Numbered from the stretch's first letter, positions 45,357-53,457 are shown. The stretch: DNA of 64,000 bases from an uncultured Phascolarctobacterium sp. (GCA_949285135.1 CASDXO010000008.1:62001-126000); one strand, 5' to 3'. The notes: generated by a model not told the origin, from the letters alone. Numbers and translations: made by a program.

Positions 45357-46091
45357 ATGCAGATAAAAGAGCCTGTAAAAATTTTAGGCGTTCCTGTACA
45401 TCCGCTGACAATGGATGAATCAGTTGCAGTATTAGAAACAAAACTTGTGCATAAAGAGCAGGCCTTTGTGGTAACTGCAAATGCCGAGATTATTATGATG
45501 TGCCAAAAGGACAAAGAATATAATACCATTGTATCTGAACAAGCTGATTTGGTGCTGCCTGATGGTGCCGGAGCCGTATGGGCTGGCAGATATCTTGGCT
45601 ATAATATTCCTGAACGTGTAGCAGGCTTTGATTTGTATAATAGACTGCTGCAACTTTCTGCAACTAAAGGCTATAAGGCATATTTTTTTGGAGGTGCTCC
45701 GGGAGTAGCTGAAGCCGCTAAAAACAAGGCTGAAGAACTTTATCCAGGAGTTAAGATAGTTGGTTGCCGTAACGGCTTTTTTAAAGACAGCGAAGAAGAT
45801 ACAATTATTCAGGATATTAATACTGCAGCTCCGGATATGCTGTTTGTTGCCTTAGGTGCTCCCAAGCAGGAGAAGTGGTTGATAAAAAACAGAGAAAAGC
45901 TGCAGGCAAAGATTTTAATGGGAATTGGCGGCAGTTTTGATGTTCTGGCTGGAAAAATGGAGCGTGCTCCTAAATGGATGCAGGACTCTTCGTTGGAGTG
46001 GGCATTTAGATTATATAAGCAGCCAAGCAGATTTATGCGTATGCTGGCATTGCCTAAATTCGTTTTAAAAGTACTGTTCAGTCATAAATAA
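45357..46091 (+). CDS. WecG/TagA/CpsF family glycosyltransferase
   Basis: The 244-residue protein matches the family that transfers N-acetylmannosamine(-uronic acid) to a lipid-linked sugar. Signature segments are EIIMMCQKD, LVLPDGAGAVWAGRYLG near residue 62 and APKQEKWL near 170. In Gram-positives TagA starts wall teichoic acid; in enterics WecG builds enterobacterial common antigen. In a diderm Firmicute it would serve an envelope glycan of unknown type. It starts 14 bases after the response regulator. It acts at the inner face of the membrane and has no helix of its own. Confidence 0.88.
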   Translation: MQIKEPVKILGVPVHPLTMDESVAVLETKLVHKEQAFVVTANAEIIMMCQKDKEYNTIVSEQADLVLPDGAGAVWAGRYLGYNIPERVAGFDLYNRLLQLSATKGYKAYFFGGAPGVAEAAKNKAEELYPGVKIVGCRNGFFKDSEEDTIIQDINTAAPDMLFVALGAPKQEKWLIKNREKLQAKILMGIGGSFDVLAGKMERAPKWMQDSSLEWAFRLYKQPSRFMRMLALPKFVLKVLFSHK

Positions 46092-46104
46092 TTTCTTTGA
46101 TAAA

Positions 46105-46168
46105 TGGACAAAAAGACTTCTGTGTATTATAATAGTGTGATGAAATATGTCGTCACACTATTTTTTAG
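46105..46168 (+). promoter_or_regulatory. Promoter for psd-pssA overlapping a hairpin with T-run (terminator of the upstream operon)
   Basis: TGGACA (46105-46110) and TATAAT (46128-46133) are 17 bases apart. The -10 shares bases with a hairpin, arms aatagtgtga (46131-46140) and tcacactatt (46153-46162), followed by tttta. Transcripts coming from upstream would form the whole hairpin and stop. Transcripts starting near 46140 would lack most of the left arm and escape. The two signals thus share the same bases. Confidence 0.65.
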
Positions 46169-46226
46169 TTTTTTTATTTATTGAAGATGGTGCTAAATAA
46201 AAGAAAAGATGAAAGAGAGGATTATG

Positions 46227-46856
46227 ATGGTAATTGTAAAAGATGGTTATCCATTTATTATTGCAGCTGTAATTCTTACCTTGATTGTTTATTACTTTTT
46301 TGGAATGGTGGCCGCTGTTGTTCCGGCAGTGTTGGCTGCATTTTTTATTTATTTTTTTCGTAATCCATCAAGATCGATGCCATATGATCCCAATATTTTA
46401 TATTCTCCCGCAGATGGCACGGTAATGGCTGTTGAAGATATTTATGATGATGAGTATCTTAATGAGCCAGCTACCAAAGTGACTGTGTTTCTTTCAGTAT
46501 TTAATGTGCATGTAAACCGCAGCCCTATTGACGGGGAAATTAAATATCAACGCTACACCTGTGGACAGTTTGTACCTGCTTATAAAAAATCTGCATCGTT
46601 TGAAAATGAAAGACATGCTATCGGCCTTGATAATGGCAGGATGCGTATTTTAGTTACTCAAGTTGCGGGACTTTTAGCGCGTCGCATAGTTTCATGGGTA
46701 ACGCTTGGTCATCAGATGAAACAGGGCGAATGTTACGGTATGATCAAGTTTGGTTCCAGCACAGAGCTTGTTGTTCCTAAAAATGTTGAAATAACTGTAA
46801 AAAAAGGCGATACCGTTGTAGGCGGCATTACCGTTATGGGGAGGATTAAACAGTAA
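46227..46856 (+). CDS. psd: Phosphatidylserine decarboxylase (short, self-cleaving form)
   Basis: Psd makes phosphatidylethanolamine. The 209-residue protein has one or two N-terminal helices (residues 7-40) and the family segments YSPADGTVMAVED, FNVHVNRSP and the self-cleavage site KFGSSTELV. Cleavage between Gly and Ser there creates the pyruvoyl group. It is of the short type II form seen in many anaerobes. Of three adjacent ATGs, the one at 46227 has the best distance from agagagg. pssA overlaps its stop by 1 base. Confidence 0.93.
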   Translation: MVIVKDGYPFIIAAVILTLIVYYFFGMVAAVVPAVLAAFFIYFFRNPSRSMPYDPNILYSPADGTVMAVEDIYDDEYLNEPATKVTVFLSVFNVHVNRSPIDGEIKYQRYTCGQFVPAYKKSASFENERHAIGLDNGRMRILVTQVAGLLARRIVSWVTLGHQMKQGECYGMIKFGSSTELVVPKNVEITVKKGDTVVGGITVMGRIKQ

Positions 46857-47530
46857 TGAATTATCGTCGTATAGTTCCCAACAGCATCAGTTCCATAAGT
46901 CTGATTTTTGGCATTTTATCCATATTTAAAACCTTTGAACAGGACTTTTTTTATGCAGCTGTTTTCATTATTCTGGCAGTGCTTGCTGATTCCATGGATG
47001 GCAGAGCTGCACGTCTGTTAGGTGTCAGCGGAGATTTTGGCAAAGAGCTTGATTCCCTTTGTGATCTTGGTTCTTTTGGTGTTGCACCTGCAATTATGAT
47101 TTATTATTATGGCATGACAGAGCTTGGCTTTGTCGGACAGATTGTCGCAGCGTTCTTCACTATTGGCGGTGCGATGAGACTTGCCCGTTTTAATGTTAAT
47201 GCTGCCACTGTAAAAGGATATTTTCAGGGAATGCCTATTCCGGCAGGCGCCTGCTGCCTGGCCACCTATGTTTTGTCCGGTTACAGTTTTGCACCTATTA
47301 CCGTTGCTGTTATGACTTTTGTCATTGCGGTTATTATGTACAGTAATGTGAAGTTTCCTGATTTCAAAGGTAAAGGAAACCCGATGTTTGCTGTGCCTGT
47401 TGTTATAGCATTACTTATCGGTGCTTATATGATTTATGAGCGTCCGACAGCATGGCCTTTTATTATTATGTTTACCTACACTGTTGCAGGTATTATCAAT
47501 TTTTTTTATGTGCTTATTTTACGTAAATAA
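46856..47530 (+). CDS. pssA: CDP-diacylglycerol-serine O-phosphatidyltransferase
   Basis: PssA condenses CDP-diacylglycerol with serine to make phosphatidylserine, the substrate of Psd. The 224-residue membrane protein has the CDP-alcohol phosphotransferase motif DSMDGRAARLLG...GKELDSLCD, where all catalytic Asp residues are in place near residues 44-67. About six to eight helices follow. It starts on the last base of the psd stop codon (TAATG), which indicates coupling. Together the pair shows that this organism makes phosphatidylethanolamine. Confidence 0.95.
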   Translation: MNYRRIVPNSISSISLIFGILSIFKTFEQDFFYAAVFIILAVLADSMDGRAARLLGVSGDFGKELDSLCDLGSFGVAPAIMIYYYGMTELGFVGQIVAAFFTIGGAMRLARFNVNAATVKGYFQGMPIPAGACCLATYVLSGYSFAPITVAVMTFVIAVIMYSNVKFPDFKGKGNPMFAVPVVIALLIGAYMIYERPTAWPFIIMFTYTVAGIINFFYVLILRK

Positions 47531-47570
47531 TTACAGATTGTTAAAAATAATGAAACAGAGGAGTTAGTAA

Positions 47571-48863
47571 ATGAATACGTATTTTGATATTATCATGATA
47601 CCTTTGCAGTTCTTAATCATTTTTTTTACTGTATATTATTTCGTAATTTCCTGGTTTGGTTTGTTTGGTAAGAAAAAAGAAGTAAAGATATATGATGAAA
47701 GTAAAACTTTTGCTCTGGTAGTATGCGCACACAATGAAGATAAAGTAATTGCGCCGCTGGTAGAAAATTTAAAAAGACTTAATTATTCAAATGAATTGTA
47801 CGATATTTTTGTTGTAGCAGATAACTGTTCTGACAATACGGCGCAAGTTGCGCGTAATGCAGGGGCCATCGTACACGAACGTTTCAGTGAAACCGGTAAG
47901 GGTAAAGGCTACGCTATGGACTGGATGTTTAACAGATTGTTTCAAATGGAAAGGCAATATGATGCCGTATGCGTTTTTGATGCTGACAATCTGGTGCATC
48001 CTAATTTTCTGCGGGAGATGAACAGCAGACTTTGCAATGGTGAGCGCCTTATTCAAGGCTATCTTGATTCTAAAAATCCTAATGATACCTGGATTTCCGG
48101 TGTTTTTTCCATTTCTTTCTGGGTTGTTAACCATGTATGGCATCTGGCAAAATATAATATCGGTCTTTCCAGCTGTCTTGGCGGTACCGGCATGTGCATT
48201 GATTCTGAGATACTGAGACGCTATGGCTGGGGAGCTACTTGCCTCACTGAAGATATGGAATTTACCATGAAGGCCATGATGGAAAATATACCGACAACGT
48301 GGGCGCATGATGCTATTATTTATGATGAAAAGCCATTGACGTTTAAAGCAGCCTGGAATCAGCGTAAACGTTGGGCACAGGGGCATTTTGATGTTGCTAA
48401 CAGATATCTGGGTCCCATGCTCAAGAAAGCCATTAAGGAACGTAATATAGTAGTACTGGACTGTATGGTAAATTTGTTCCAACCTTATTTCCTGTTAATT
48501 TCTACTTTCTTTTTGCTATGCAGTTATATTTATGAATTTGTTCCGTTTTATGATAATATCCTGTACAGGGTTCTGCCATTGGAAGTTTGGACACTGATTG
48601 GCTTTGGGCAATACATTTTCCCGATGGCTGTTCTGTTTAAAATAAGAGCTTCGTTTAAATCCTGGTGTTATCTGCTTTTGTATCCTATTTTCATTTACAG
48701 CTGGGTACCAATTACTGCTCTGGGATTTATTCATAGAAACGAGCATGAATGGAGCCATACAGCACATACAAGAGGTATCAATTTTGACGATGTGCTTATT
48801 CCTGAGGATGCCGCTAAAGTTGGCCCTAAACAGGTTGCTTTTGTAAAAAAACAAACAAAGTAA
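47571..48863 (+). CDS. Membrane glycosyltransferase, family 2
   Basis: The 430-residue protein has an N-terminal membrane helix (residues 8-30), a GT-A domain, and C-terminal helices at about 300-390. The catalytic motifs of processive-type GT2 enzymes are present: the nucleotide Asp in VVADNCSDNT, DAD at 137-139, TED at 226-228 and QRKRW at 264-268. Such enzymes extend or export polysaccharides; the sugar is not known. It probably belongs to the envelope group begun by the TagA-like gene. It follows pssA by 40 bases and is closed by a terminator. Confidence 0.87.
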   Translation: MNTYFDIIMIPLQFLIIFFTVYYFVISWFGLFGKKKEVKIYDESKTFALVVCAHNEDKVIAPLVENLKRLNYSNELYDIFVVADNCSDNTAQVARNAGAIVHERFSETGKGKGYAMDWMFNRLFQMERQYDAVCVFDADNLVHPNFLREMNSRLCNGERLIQGYLDSKNPNDTWISGVFSISFWVVNHVWHLAKYNIGLSSCLGGTGMCIDSEILRRYGWGATCLTEDMEFTMKAMMENIPTTWAHDAIIYDEKPLTFKAAWNQRKRWAQGHFDVANRYLGPMLKKAIKERNIVVLDCMVNLFQPYFLLISTFFLLCSYIYEFVPFYDNILYRVLPLEVWTLIGFGQYIFPMAVLFKIRASFKSWCYLLLYPIFIYSWVPITALGFIHRNEHEWSHTAHTRGINFDDVLIPEDAAKVGPKQVAFVKKQTK

Positions 48864-48881
48864 TCCAATAAGATGTATTTC

Positions 48882-48914
48882 AAAGACACTGGTTGTTTTC
48901 CGGTGTCTTTTTAT
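48882..48914 (+). terminator. Rho-independent terminator after the GT2 gene
   Basis: aaagacactgg (48882-48892) and ccggtgtcttt (48900-48910) form an 11-bp stem with one wobble pair, followed by ttttat. Confidence 0.9.
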
Positions 48915-48928
48915 TTTGGCGTAAAAAT

Positions 48929-48957
48929 TTGGATTCAATAAGATTTTATGATATTAT
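48929..48957 (+). promoter_or_regulatory. Promoter of the SAM by-product salvage operon
   Basis: TTGGAT (48929-48934) and TATTAT (48952-48957) lie 17 bases apart and 37 bases before ATG 48994. No SAM, SAH or T-box type leader fits in the short untranslated region. Confidence 0.6.
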
Positions 48958-48993
48958 ATATTAGATAGAGTTTAATTGATAAAGGAAGAATCC

Positions 48994-49674
48994 ATGCCTA
49001 TTAAAGGAGTATTATTTGATTTTGACGGAACGTTGGCCAATACCAACGAGCTGATTTTATCAGCTTTTGAGCATACGTTTGCGAAATTTCTGTCAAGAAA
49101 TGTTCCCAGAGAAGAAATAGTCAGGACTTTTGGTCTGCCTCTGGCGGATGCGATGGCCTTATATGCGCCATCTCCCAATTTGATTGTCGAGATGCGTGCG
49201 GTTTACAGGCAGTTCAATCTTGAGCATCACGATGAAATGATTAAGACTATTGACGGTGTAGCAGAAGCCTTGACTGCTTTACATGCCAATGGTTTGAAAA
49301 TGGCTGTTGTGACGTCCAAAAAATCACCTATGGCATACAGAGGGTTAAAATGCTGCGGCCTTGAAGCATTTATTTCTGCTGTTGTCGGCTGTGATGATAC
49401 AGAGCATAATAAACCGCATCCTGAACCAATGCTAAAAGCCTGTTCCATGTTGGAGCTTAAACCAGAAGAGTGTATCTGTGTAGGGGATAGCCCCTATGAT
49501 TTACAGAGTGGACAGAGTGCAGGTGCCTTGACTGCTGCTGTTCGATACACATCCTTCAACTGGCCACAAATATTGCGGGAGGGCAAACCTGACTTTATTC
49601 TTGAAAATATGCTGGATTTACCGGCTATCATAGATAAACTTAATTTTTCTGAGGAGGGAAGATACAATGCGTAA
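48994..49674 (+). CDS. HAD-family phosphatase, PpaX-like
   Basis: The protein has 226 residues from ATG 48994, with aaggaag 6 bases upstream. It has the HAD nucleophile motif FDFDGTLANT near residue 8, TSKK in motif II, KPHPEP and the acidic motif IV VGDSPYDLQ. The stretch NTNELILSAFEHT and RQFNLEHHDE match the Bacillus pyrophosphatase PpaX closely in pattern; phosphoglycolate phosphatase is the main alternative. It overlaps the next gene by 8 bases, so it heads the salvage operon. A link to that pathway (for example PPi removal or a sugar-phosphate side activity) is only inference. Confidence 0.82.
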   Translation: MPIKGVLFDFDGTLANTNELILSAFEHTFAKFLSRNVPREEIVRTFGLPLADAMALYAPSPNLIVEMRAVYRQFNLEHHDEMIKTIDGVAEALTALHANGLKMAVVTSKKSPMAYRGLKCCGLEAFISAVVGCDDTEHNKPHPEPMLKACSMLELKPEECICVGDSPYDLQSGQSAGALTAAVRYTSFNWPQILREGKPDFILENMLDLPAIIDKLNFSEEGRYNA

Positions 49675-50464
49675 AATTGCCATCATTGGCGGTACCGGGA
49701 TATACAGTCCGGAAGCATTGAGCGGATTTGAAAGCAAGATAATCCAGACTCCTTATGGTCCTGCTTTGTGTAATATTGGAGAAATGTCAGGCAATATGGT
49801 AGTATTTATTACCAGACATGGTGTAGGACATAAGACTCCGCCGCACAAAGTAAACTATCGTGCTAATATCTGGGCTTTAAAGAGTCTGGGTGTGGAGGAA
49901 ATTTTTGCTACGACTGCCGTAGGTTCTTTAAATAAAGAGATGAAAGCAGGGCATTTTGTAGTATGCGATCAGGTACTTGATTTTACCAAGAGCAGAATCA
50001 ATACATTTTATGATACACCAGAGCGAGGAGTTGCACATGTGGATTTTACTAATCCATATTGTCCTGTGCTGCGTGAAAAGGTTATTAACTGTCTGAAAAA
50101 TACTGATATAGTATTCCACGAGCACGGAACCTATGTATGTACTGAAGGCCCTCGTTTTGAAACGGCTGCTGAAATCAAAATGTTCGCCCAGATGGGTGGT
50201 GATTTGGTAGGCATGACAAATATGCCGGAGTCGCTGCTGGCGCGTGAGGCGGAGATGTGCTATACAAACTGCTCTATTGTTACTAATATGGCTGCCGGAA
50301 TTTCACCAACACCGTTATCCCATAGTGAAGTAGTTGAAGAAATGCAGCGCAGTATTGCCAATATGGAGAAACTTATCTCCGCATTTATTGCTTATGATGG
50401 GCCAGTACATACTGAGTGCGGCTGTCATAACTGTATGGCAGAATTTGGTGGATTTAAACTGTAG
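49667..50464 (+). CDS. MTA/MTI phosphorylase family protein, probable 6-oxopurine (methylthioinosine) type
   Basis: The 265-residue protein belongs to the trimeric purine nucleoside/MTA phosphorylases: IIGGTGIYSPE at the start, RHGVGHKTPPHKVNYRAN for phosphate and ribose, and TEGPRFETAAEI plus GMTNMPESLLAREAEMCY for the nucleoside site. In human MTA phosphorylase two Asp residues (220, 222) bind the adenine N6/N7; the matching segment here is VTNMAAG, with N207 and A209. This resembles the Asn of 6-oxopurine enzymes, so methylthioinosine or 5'-deoxyinosine are likely substrates. The C-terminal CGCHNC at 251-256 is an added Cys cluster. Neighbours mtnA and a deaminase fit this view. It is cytoplasmic. 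Confidence 0.85.
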   Translation: MRKIAIIGGTGIYSPEALSGFESKIIQTPYGPALCNIGEMSGNMVVFITRHGVGHKTPPHKVNYRANIWALKSLGVEEIFATTAVGSLNKEMKAGHFVVCDQVLDFTKSRINTFYDTPERGVAHVDFTNPYCPVLREKVINCLKNTDIVFHEHGTYVCTEGPRFETAAEIKMFAQMGGDLVGMTNMPESLLAREAEMCYTNCSIVTNMAAGISPTPLSHSEVVEEMQRSIANMEKLISAFIAYDGPVHTECGCHNCMAEFGGFKL

Positions 50465-50476
50465 GGAAGTGTTCGT

Positions 50477-51529
50477 ATGACTGAAACCATGCGTTGGGAA
50501 GACGGCAGGTTAATATTATTGGATCAGACAAAATTACCGCAGGAAAGTGCCTTGATTTCCTGTAAAGACTATAAACGTGTTAAAGAAGCAATCAAGAAAC
50601 TGGAAGTTAGAGGAGCGCCGGCAATCGGTGCTGCTGCCGCTTTTGCAATGGTTTTAGGGGCAAAGGAAGCTGCAAATCGTCCTGATTTCTTAGGTGCCTT
50701 GACTAAGATAAAGGATGATTTAATCAGTGCACGTCCTACCGCAGTAAATCTGCAGTGGGGAGCAGAAAAGATATACAGACTTGCTGCCAAGCTGACAGAA
50801 GAGCTGACTGTGCCTGTTAAAATTATTGAGAAGCTGGAACAGCTTGCTGTAGAAATTTATAAAAATGATATAGCAGTAAATAAGAAAATAGGATGCTATG
50901 GTGCGGAAATACTGCCTGACAACGCCGTTGTCCTGACACATTGTAATGCCGGAGCACTGGCAACATGCGGCTGGGGAACTGCCTTGGGTGTTGTTCGTGC
51001 GGCTTATAGCCTTGGTAAGCTGCAAATGGTATATGCCGACGAAACCAGACCTTTGTTGCAGGGTGCACGTTTAACAGCTTATGAATTGTCTGAAGATAAT
51101 ATTCCCGTTACCGTTATAACCGATGGCATGGCTGCTTGGACGATGAAAACCAAAGGTATAAATGCTGTTGTTGTAGGTGCAGACCGTATTGCTGCAAATG
51201 GCGATACGGCAAATAAAATTGGTACTTACGGTGTAGCCTTGGCTGCTAAAGCACATAATATTCCGTTTTATATAGCAGCGCCGGTGAGTACTTTTGATTT
51301 TACGCTGACTGACGGCAGCAGTATACCGATTGAGGAACGCGGAGCCTGGGAAGTAAGAGGCTTTGGCCAGGAAAAAACAGTACCGTCGAAAGCAGGAATC
51401 TTTAATCCGGCCTTCGATGTTACTCCGGCTGAGCTTATTACGGGCATAATAACGGAATATGGCGTGGTTAAAGCGCCTTATAAAGAAAATATAAGATTAT
51501 TGCAGAAACATCTTGAGGAGGAAAACTGA
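50477..51529 (+). CDS. mtnA: Methylthioribose-1-phosphate isomerase
   Basis: MtnA converts the aldose 5-methylthioribose-1-phosphate to the ketose 5-methylthioribulose-1-phosphate; related enzymes also accept 5-deoxyribose-1-phosphate. The 350-residue protein has DQTKLP near 16, VRGAPAIGAAAAFAM near 44, and the catalytic pair C156 (THCNAGALAT) and D236 (GADRIAANGD), 80 residues apart as in the Bacillus enzyme (C160, D240). This fully matches MtnA rather than the related eIF2B subunits. It follows the phosphorylase by 12 bases; the hydrolase gene follows by 3 bases. Confidence 0.96.
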   Translation: MTETMRWEDGRLILLDQTKLPQESALISCKDYKRVKEAIKKLEVRGAPAIGAAAAFAMVLGAKEAANRPDFLGALTKIKDDLISARPTAVNLQWGAEKIYRLAAKLTEELTVPVKIIEKLEQLAVEIYKNDIAVNKKIGCYGAEILPDNAVVLTHCNAGALATCGWGTALGVVRAAYSLGKLQMVYADETRPLLQGARLTAYELSEDNIPVTVITDGMAAWTMKTKGINAVVVGADRIAANGDTANKIGTYGVALAAKAHNIPFYIAAPVSTFDFTLTDGSSIPIEERGAWEVRGFGQEKTVPSKAGIFNPAFDVTPAELITGIITEYGVVKAPYKENIRLLQKHLEEEN

Positions 51530-51532
51530 TTC

Positions 51533-52777
51533 ATGGAAAGCATGATTAAAGATATCAATTTAGCCGAATCAGGCAAACAGAAGATTGCCTGGGTTAAAGA
51601 ATACATGCCACTTTTAAATATTCTGAACGAAAAGTACAGCAAAGAGCAGATTTTTAAAGGTATCAATATGGTTGTTACTATCCATCTGGAAGCAAAAACT
51701 GCTTATTTAGCACAGGTATTAAAAAATGCAGGTGCTAATGTAGTTGTTACCGGCAGCAATCCTCTCTCTACTCAAGATGATGTTGCTGCTGCGCTTGTAG
51801 ATAGCGGTATTACAGTATTTGCTACTCATGCCTGCACTAATGAAGAATATGATACATACCTTCGTAAAGCGCTGGAAATTGAGCCTGATCTGATTATCGA
51901 CGATGGCGGCGATCTGGTAAATATGCTGCATGGCGAAAGAAAAGACCTTATTGGTAAACTTATCGGTGGCAGTGAAGAAACAACTACCGGCGTGCATCGC
52001 CTGAAAGCACTTTCCAAAGCAGGTCATCTTGCTTTTCCAATGATAGCTGTAAATGATGCTTACTGTAAGTACCTTTTTGATAACCGTTATGGTACGGGTC
52101 AATCCTCCTGGGACGGTATTATGCGTACTACCAACCTGTCAGTTGCCGGCAAGACAGTTGTCGTTGCGGGTTACGGCTGGTGCGGCAAAGGCGTTGCCAT
52201 GCGTGCTAAAGGTATGGGGGCTAATGTCATCGTTACTGAAATTGATCCGATTAAAGGTATTGAAGCAGTTTTTGACGGTTTCAGAGTTATGCCTATGGCA
52301 GAAGCTGCTAAGTATGGTGATATCTTTGTAACTGTAACTGGCTGCAAGGATGTAATTACCAAAGAACATATGCAAGTTATGAAAGACGGCGCGGTATTAT
52401 CTAATGCAGGCCATTTTGATGTTGAAGTTAACAAGCATCATCTGGAAGAACTGTCCGTAATTGCTCCGTATGAAGTGCGTAAAAATATCACTACCTATAC
52501 CATGGCTGACGGACGTAAACTTAATCTGTTAGGCGAGGGTCGCCTTGTAAATCTCGCTTGCGGTGACGGTCATCCTATCGAAGTTATGGACTTATCTTTT
52601 GCCATGCAATTTTTGGCAATGAAATATCTGCTGGAACATAAAGGCAGCATGGAAAACAAACTTTATGTTCTGCCGGAAGAACTTAATACTGAAGTAGCAG
52701 CACTGAAGCTTGCAGCCATGGGTGCAGGTATTGACAAGCTTACACCGGAACAGCAGGCATATCTGGAGCAGGAATAA
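51533..52777 (+). CDS. ahcY: Adenosylhomocysteinase-family hydrolase, archaeal type, possibly acting on S-inosylhomocysteine
   Basis: The family splits SAH into homocysteine and the nucleoside through an NAD-bound oxidation. The 414-residue protein lacks the 40-residue insert and the C-terminal Lys/Tyr tail of the common bacterial and eukaryotic form and so resembles the archaeal/Thermotoga group. Core residues are in place: H51, D123-D124, E149, K179, D183, H294 and H347, plus the NAD motif GYGWCGKGVA near 213. Where the human enzyme has T57 and E59 against the adenine, this protein has E53 and K55 (HLEAKTA). A Lys in place of Glu would suit the O6 of hypoxanthine. With a deaminase in the same operon, S-inosylhomocysteine is a plausible true substrate. 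Confidence 0.92.
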   Translation: MESMIKDINLAESGKQKIAWVKEYMPLLNILNEKYSKEQIFKGINMVVTIHLEAKTAYLAQVLKNAGANVVVTGSNPLSTQDDVAAALVDSGITVFATHACTNEEYDTYLRKALEIEPDLIIDDGGDLVNMLHGERKDLIGKLIGGSEETTTGVHRLKALSKAGHLAFPMIAVNDAYCKYLFDNRYGTGQSSWDGIMRTTNLSVAGKTVVVAGYGWCGKGVAMRAKGMGANVIVTEIDPIKGIEAVFDGFRVMPMAEAAKYGDIFVTVTGCKDVITKEHMQVMKDGAVLSNAGHFDVEVNKHHLEELSVIAPYEVRKNITTYTMADGRKLNLLGEGRLVNLACGDGHPIEVMDLSFAMQFLAMKYLLEHKGSMENKLYVLPEELNTEVAALKLAAMGAGIDKLTPEQQAYLEQE

Positions 52778-52779
52778 TT

Positions 52780-53457
52780 ATGTATAGTTTACAGGACAGG
52801 GATAAGTTGGCTTGCAGCAGTATTGTTGCGACAGGCAAGCTGTTGATGGAAAAGCATCTGGTAGCTGGGTCATGGGGAAATATCAGTTGTAAAATAGGTG
52901 AGAGTATTTACGCTGTAACTCCCTCCGGCAAAGGATATGCTGGACTTACTGAGAACGATATCGTTATTATTGATCATCAGTGTAATACTGTTTGGGGCAG
53001 ACATGTGCCTTCCTCAGAAAGTAAACTGCATGCTGCCATTTATTCAGCCTGTCCTGAGGCTCAGGCGGTAATTCATACGCACAGTATTTACGCCAGTGCA
53101 CTGGCAGCCATGCACAAATCTGTGCCGCCTATTATTGAAGATATAGTGCAAATTATAGGTGGAAGTGTCAGCTGTGCGGAATATGCTTTACCGGGTACTC
53201 AGCAACTTGCTGATAATGCTGTACGGGCTTTGAATGGACGCAAAGCTGTACTTTTAGCAAATCATGGCGCTGTCTGCTGGGGTAAATCGTTGGATGACGT
53301 GCTGATTGTTGCTGAGATCCTCGAAAAAGCGGCACAGATTGCCATAATATGCCAAAACTGCGGCGGAGCAATAGAGCTGCCTGAAAGTGATATTGCTGTA
53401 ATGCATGATTTTTATAACAGGCATTATTCCAAACGTCAAATGGGAGAAGAAGAATGA
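52780..53457 (+). CDS. Class II aldolase (FucA-like), candidate 5-methylthioribulose/5-deoxyribulose-1-phosphate aldolase
   Basis: The 225-residue protein has the zinc aldolase fold of L-fuculose-1-phosphate aldolase. Catalytic E80 (PSSESK) and zinc ligands H99, H101 (IHTHS) and H162 (ANHGAV) have exactly the same spacing as E73, H92, H94 and H155 of E. coli FucA. GSWGNIS and TPSGKGYAGL bind the phosphate. Being next to mtnA, it probably splits 5-methylthioribulose-1-phosphate to DHAP and methylthioacetaldehyde, and the 5-deoxy form to DHAP and acetaldehyde, as in the DHAP shunt. The other candidate, the dehydratase MtnB, is also a class II aldolase homologue, but MtnC/MtnD partners are absent and it needs oxygen later on. 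It overlaps the deaminase gene by 4 bases. Confidence 0.85.
   Translation: MYSLQDRDKLACSSIVATGKLLMEKHLVAGSWGNISCKIGESIYAVTPSGKGYAGLTENDIVIIDHQCNTVWGRHVPSSESKLHAAIYSACPEAQAVIHTHSIYASALAAMHKSVPPIIEDIVQIIGGSVSCAEYALPGTQQLADNAVRALNGRKAVLLANHGAVCWGKSLDDVLIVAEILEKAAQIAIICQNCGGAIELPESDIAVMHDFYNRHYSKRQMGEEE

Noticed and set aside
47787-48482. Minus-strand open frame of 231 codons opposite the GT2 gene
   Set aside because: The plus-strand frame has all GT2 catalytic motifs; the antisense product resembles nothing.
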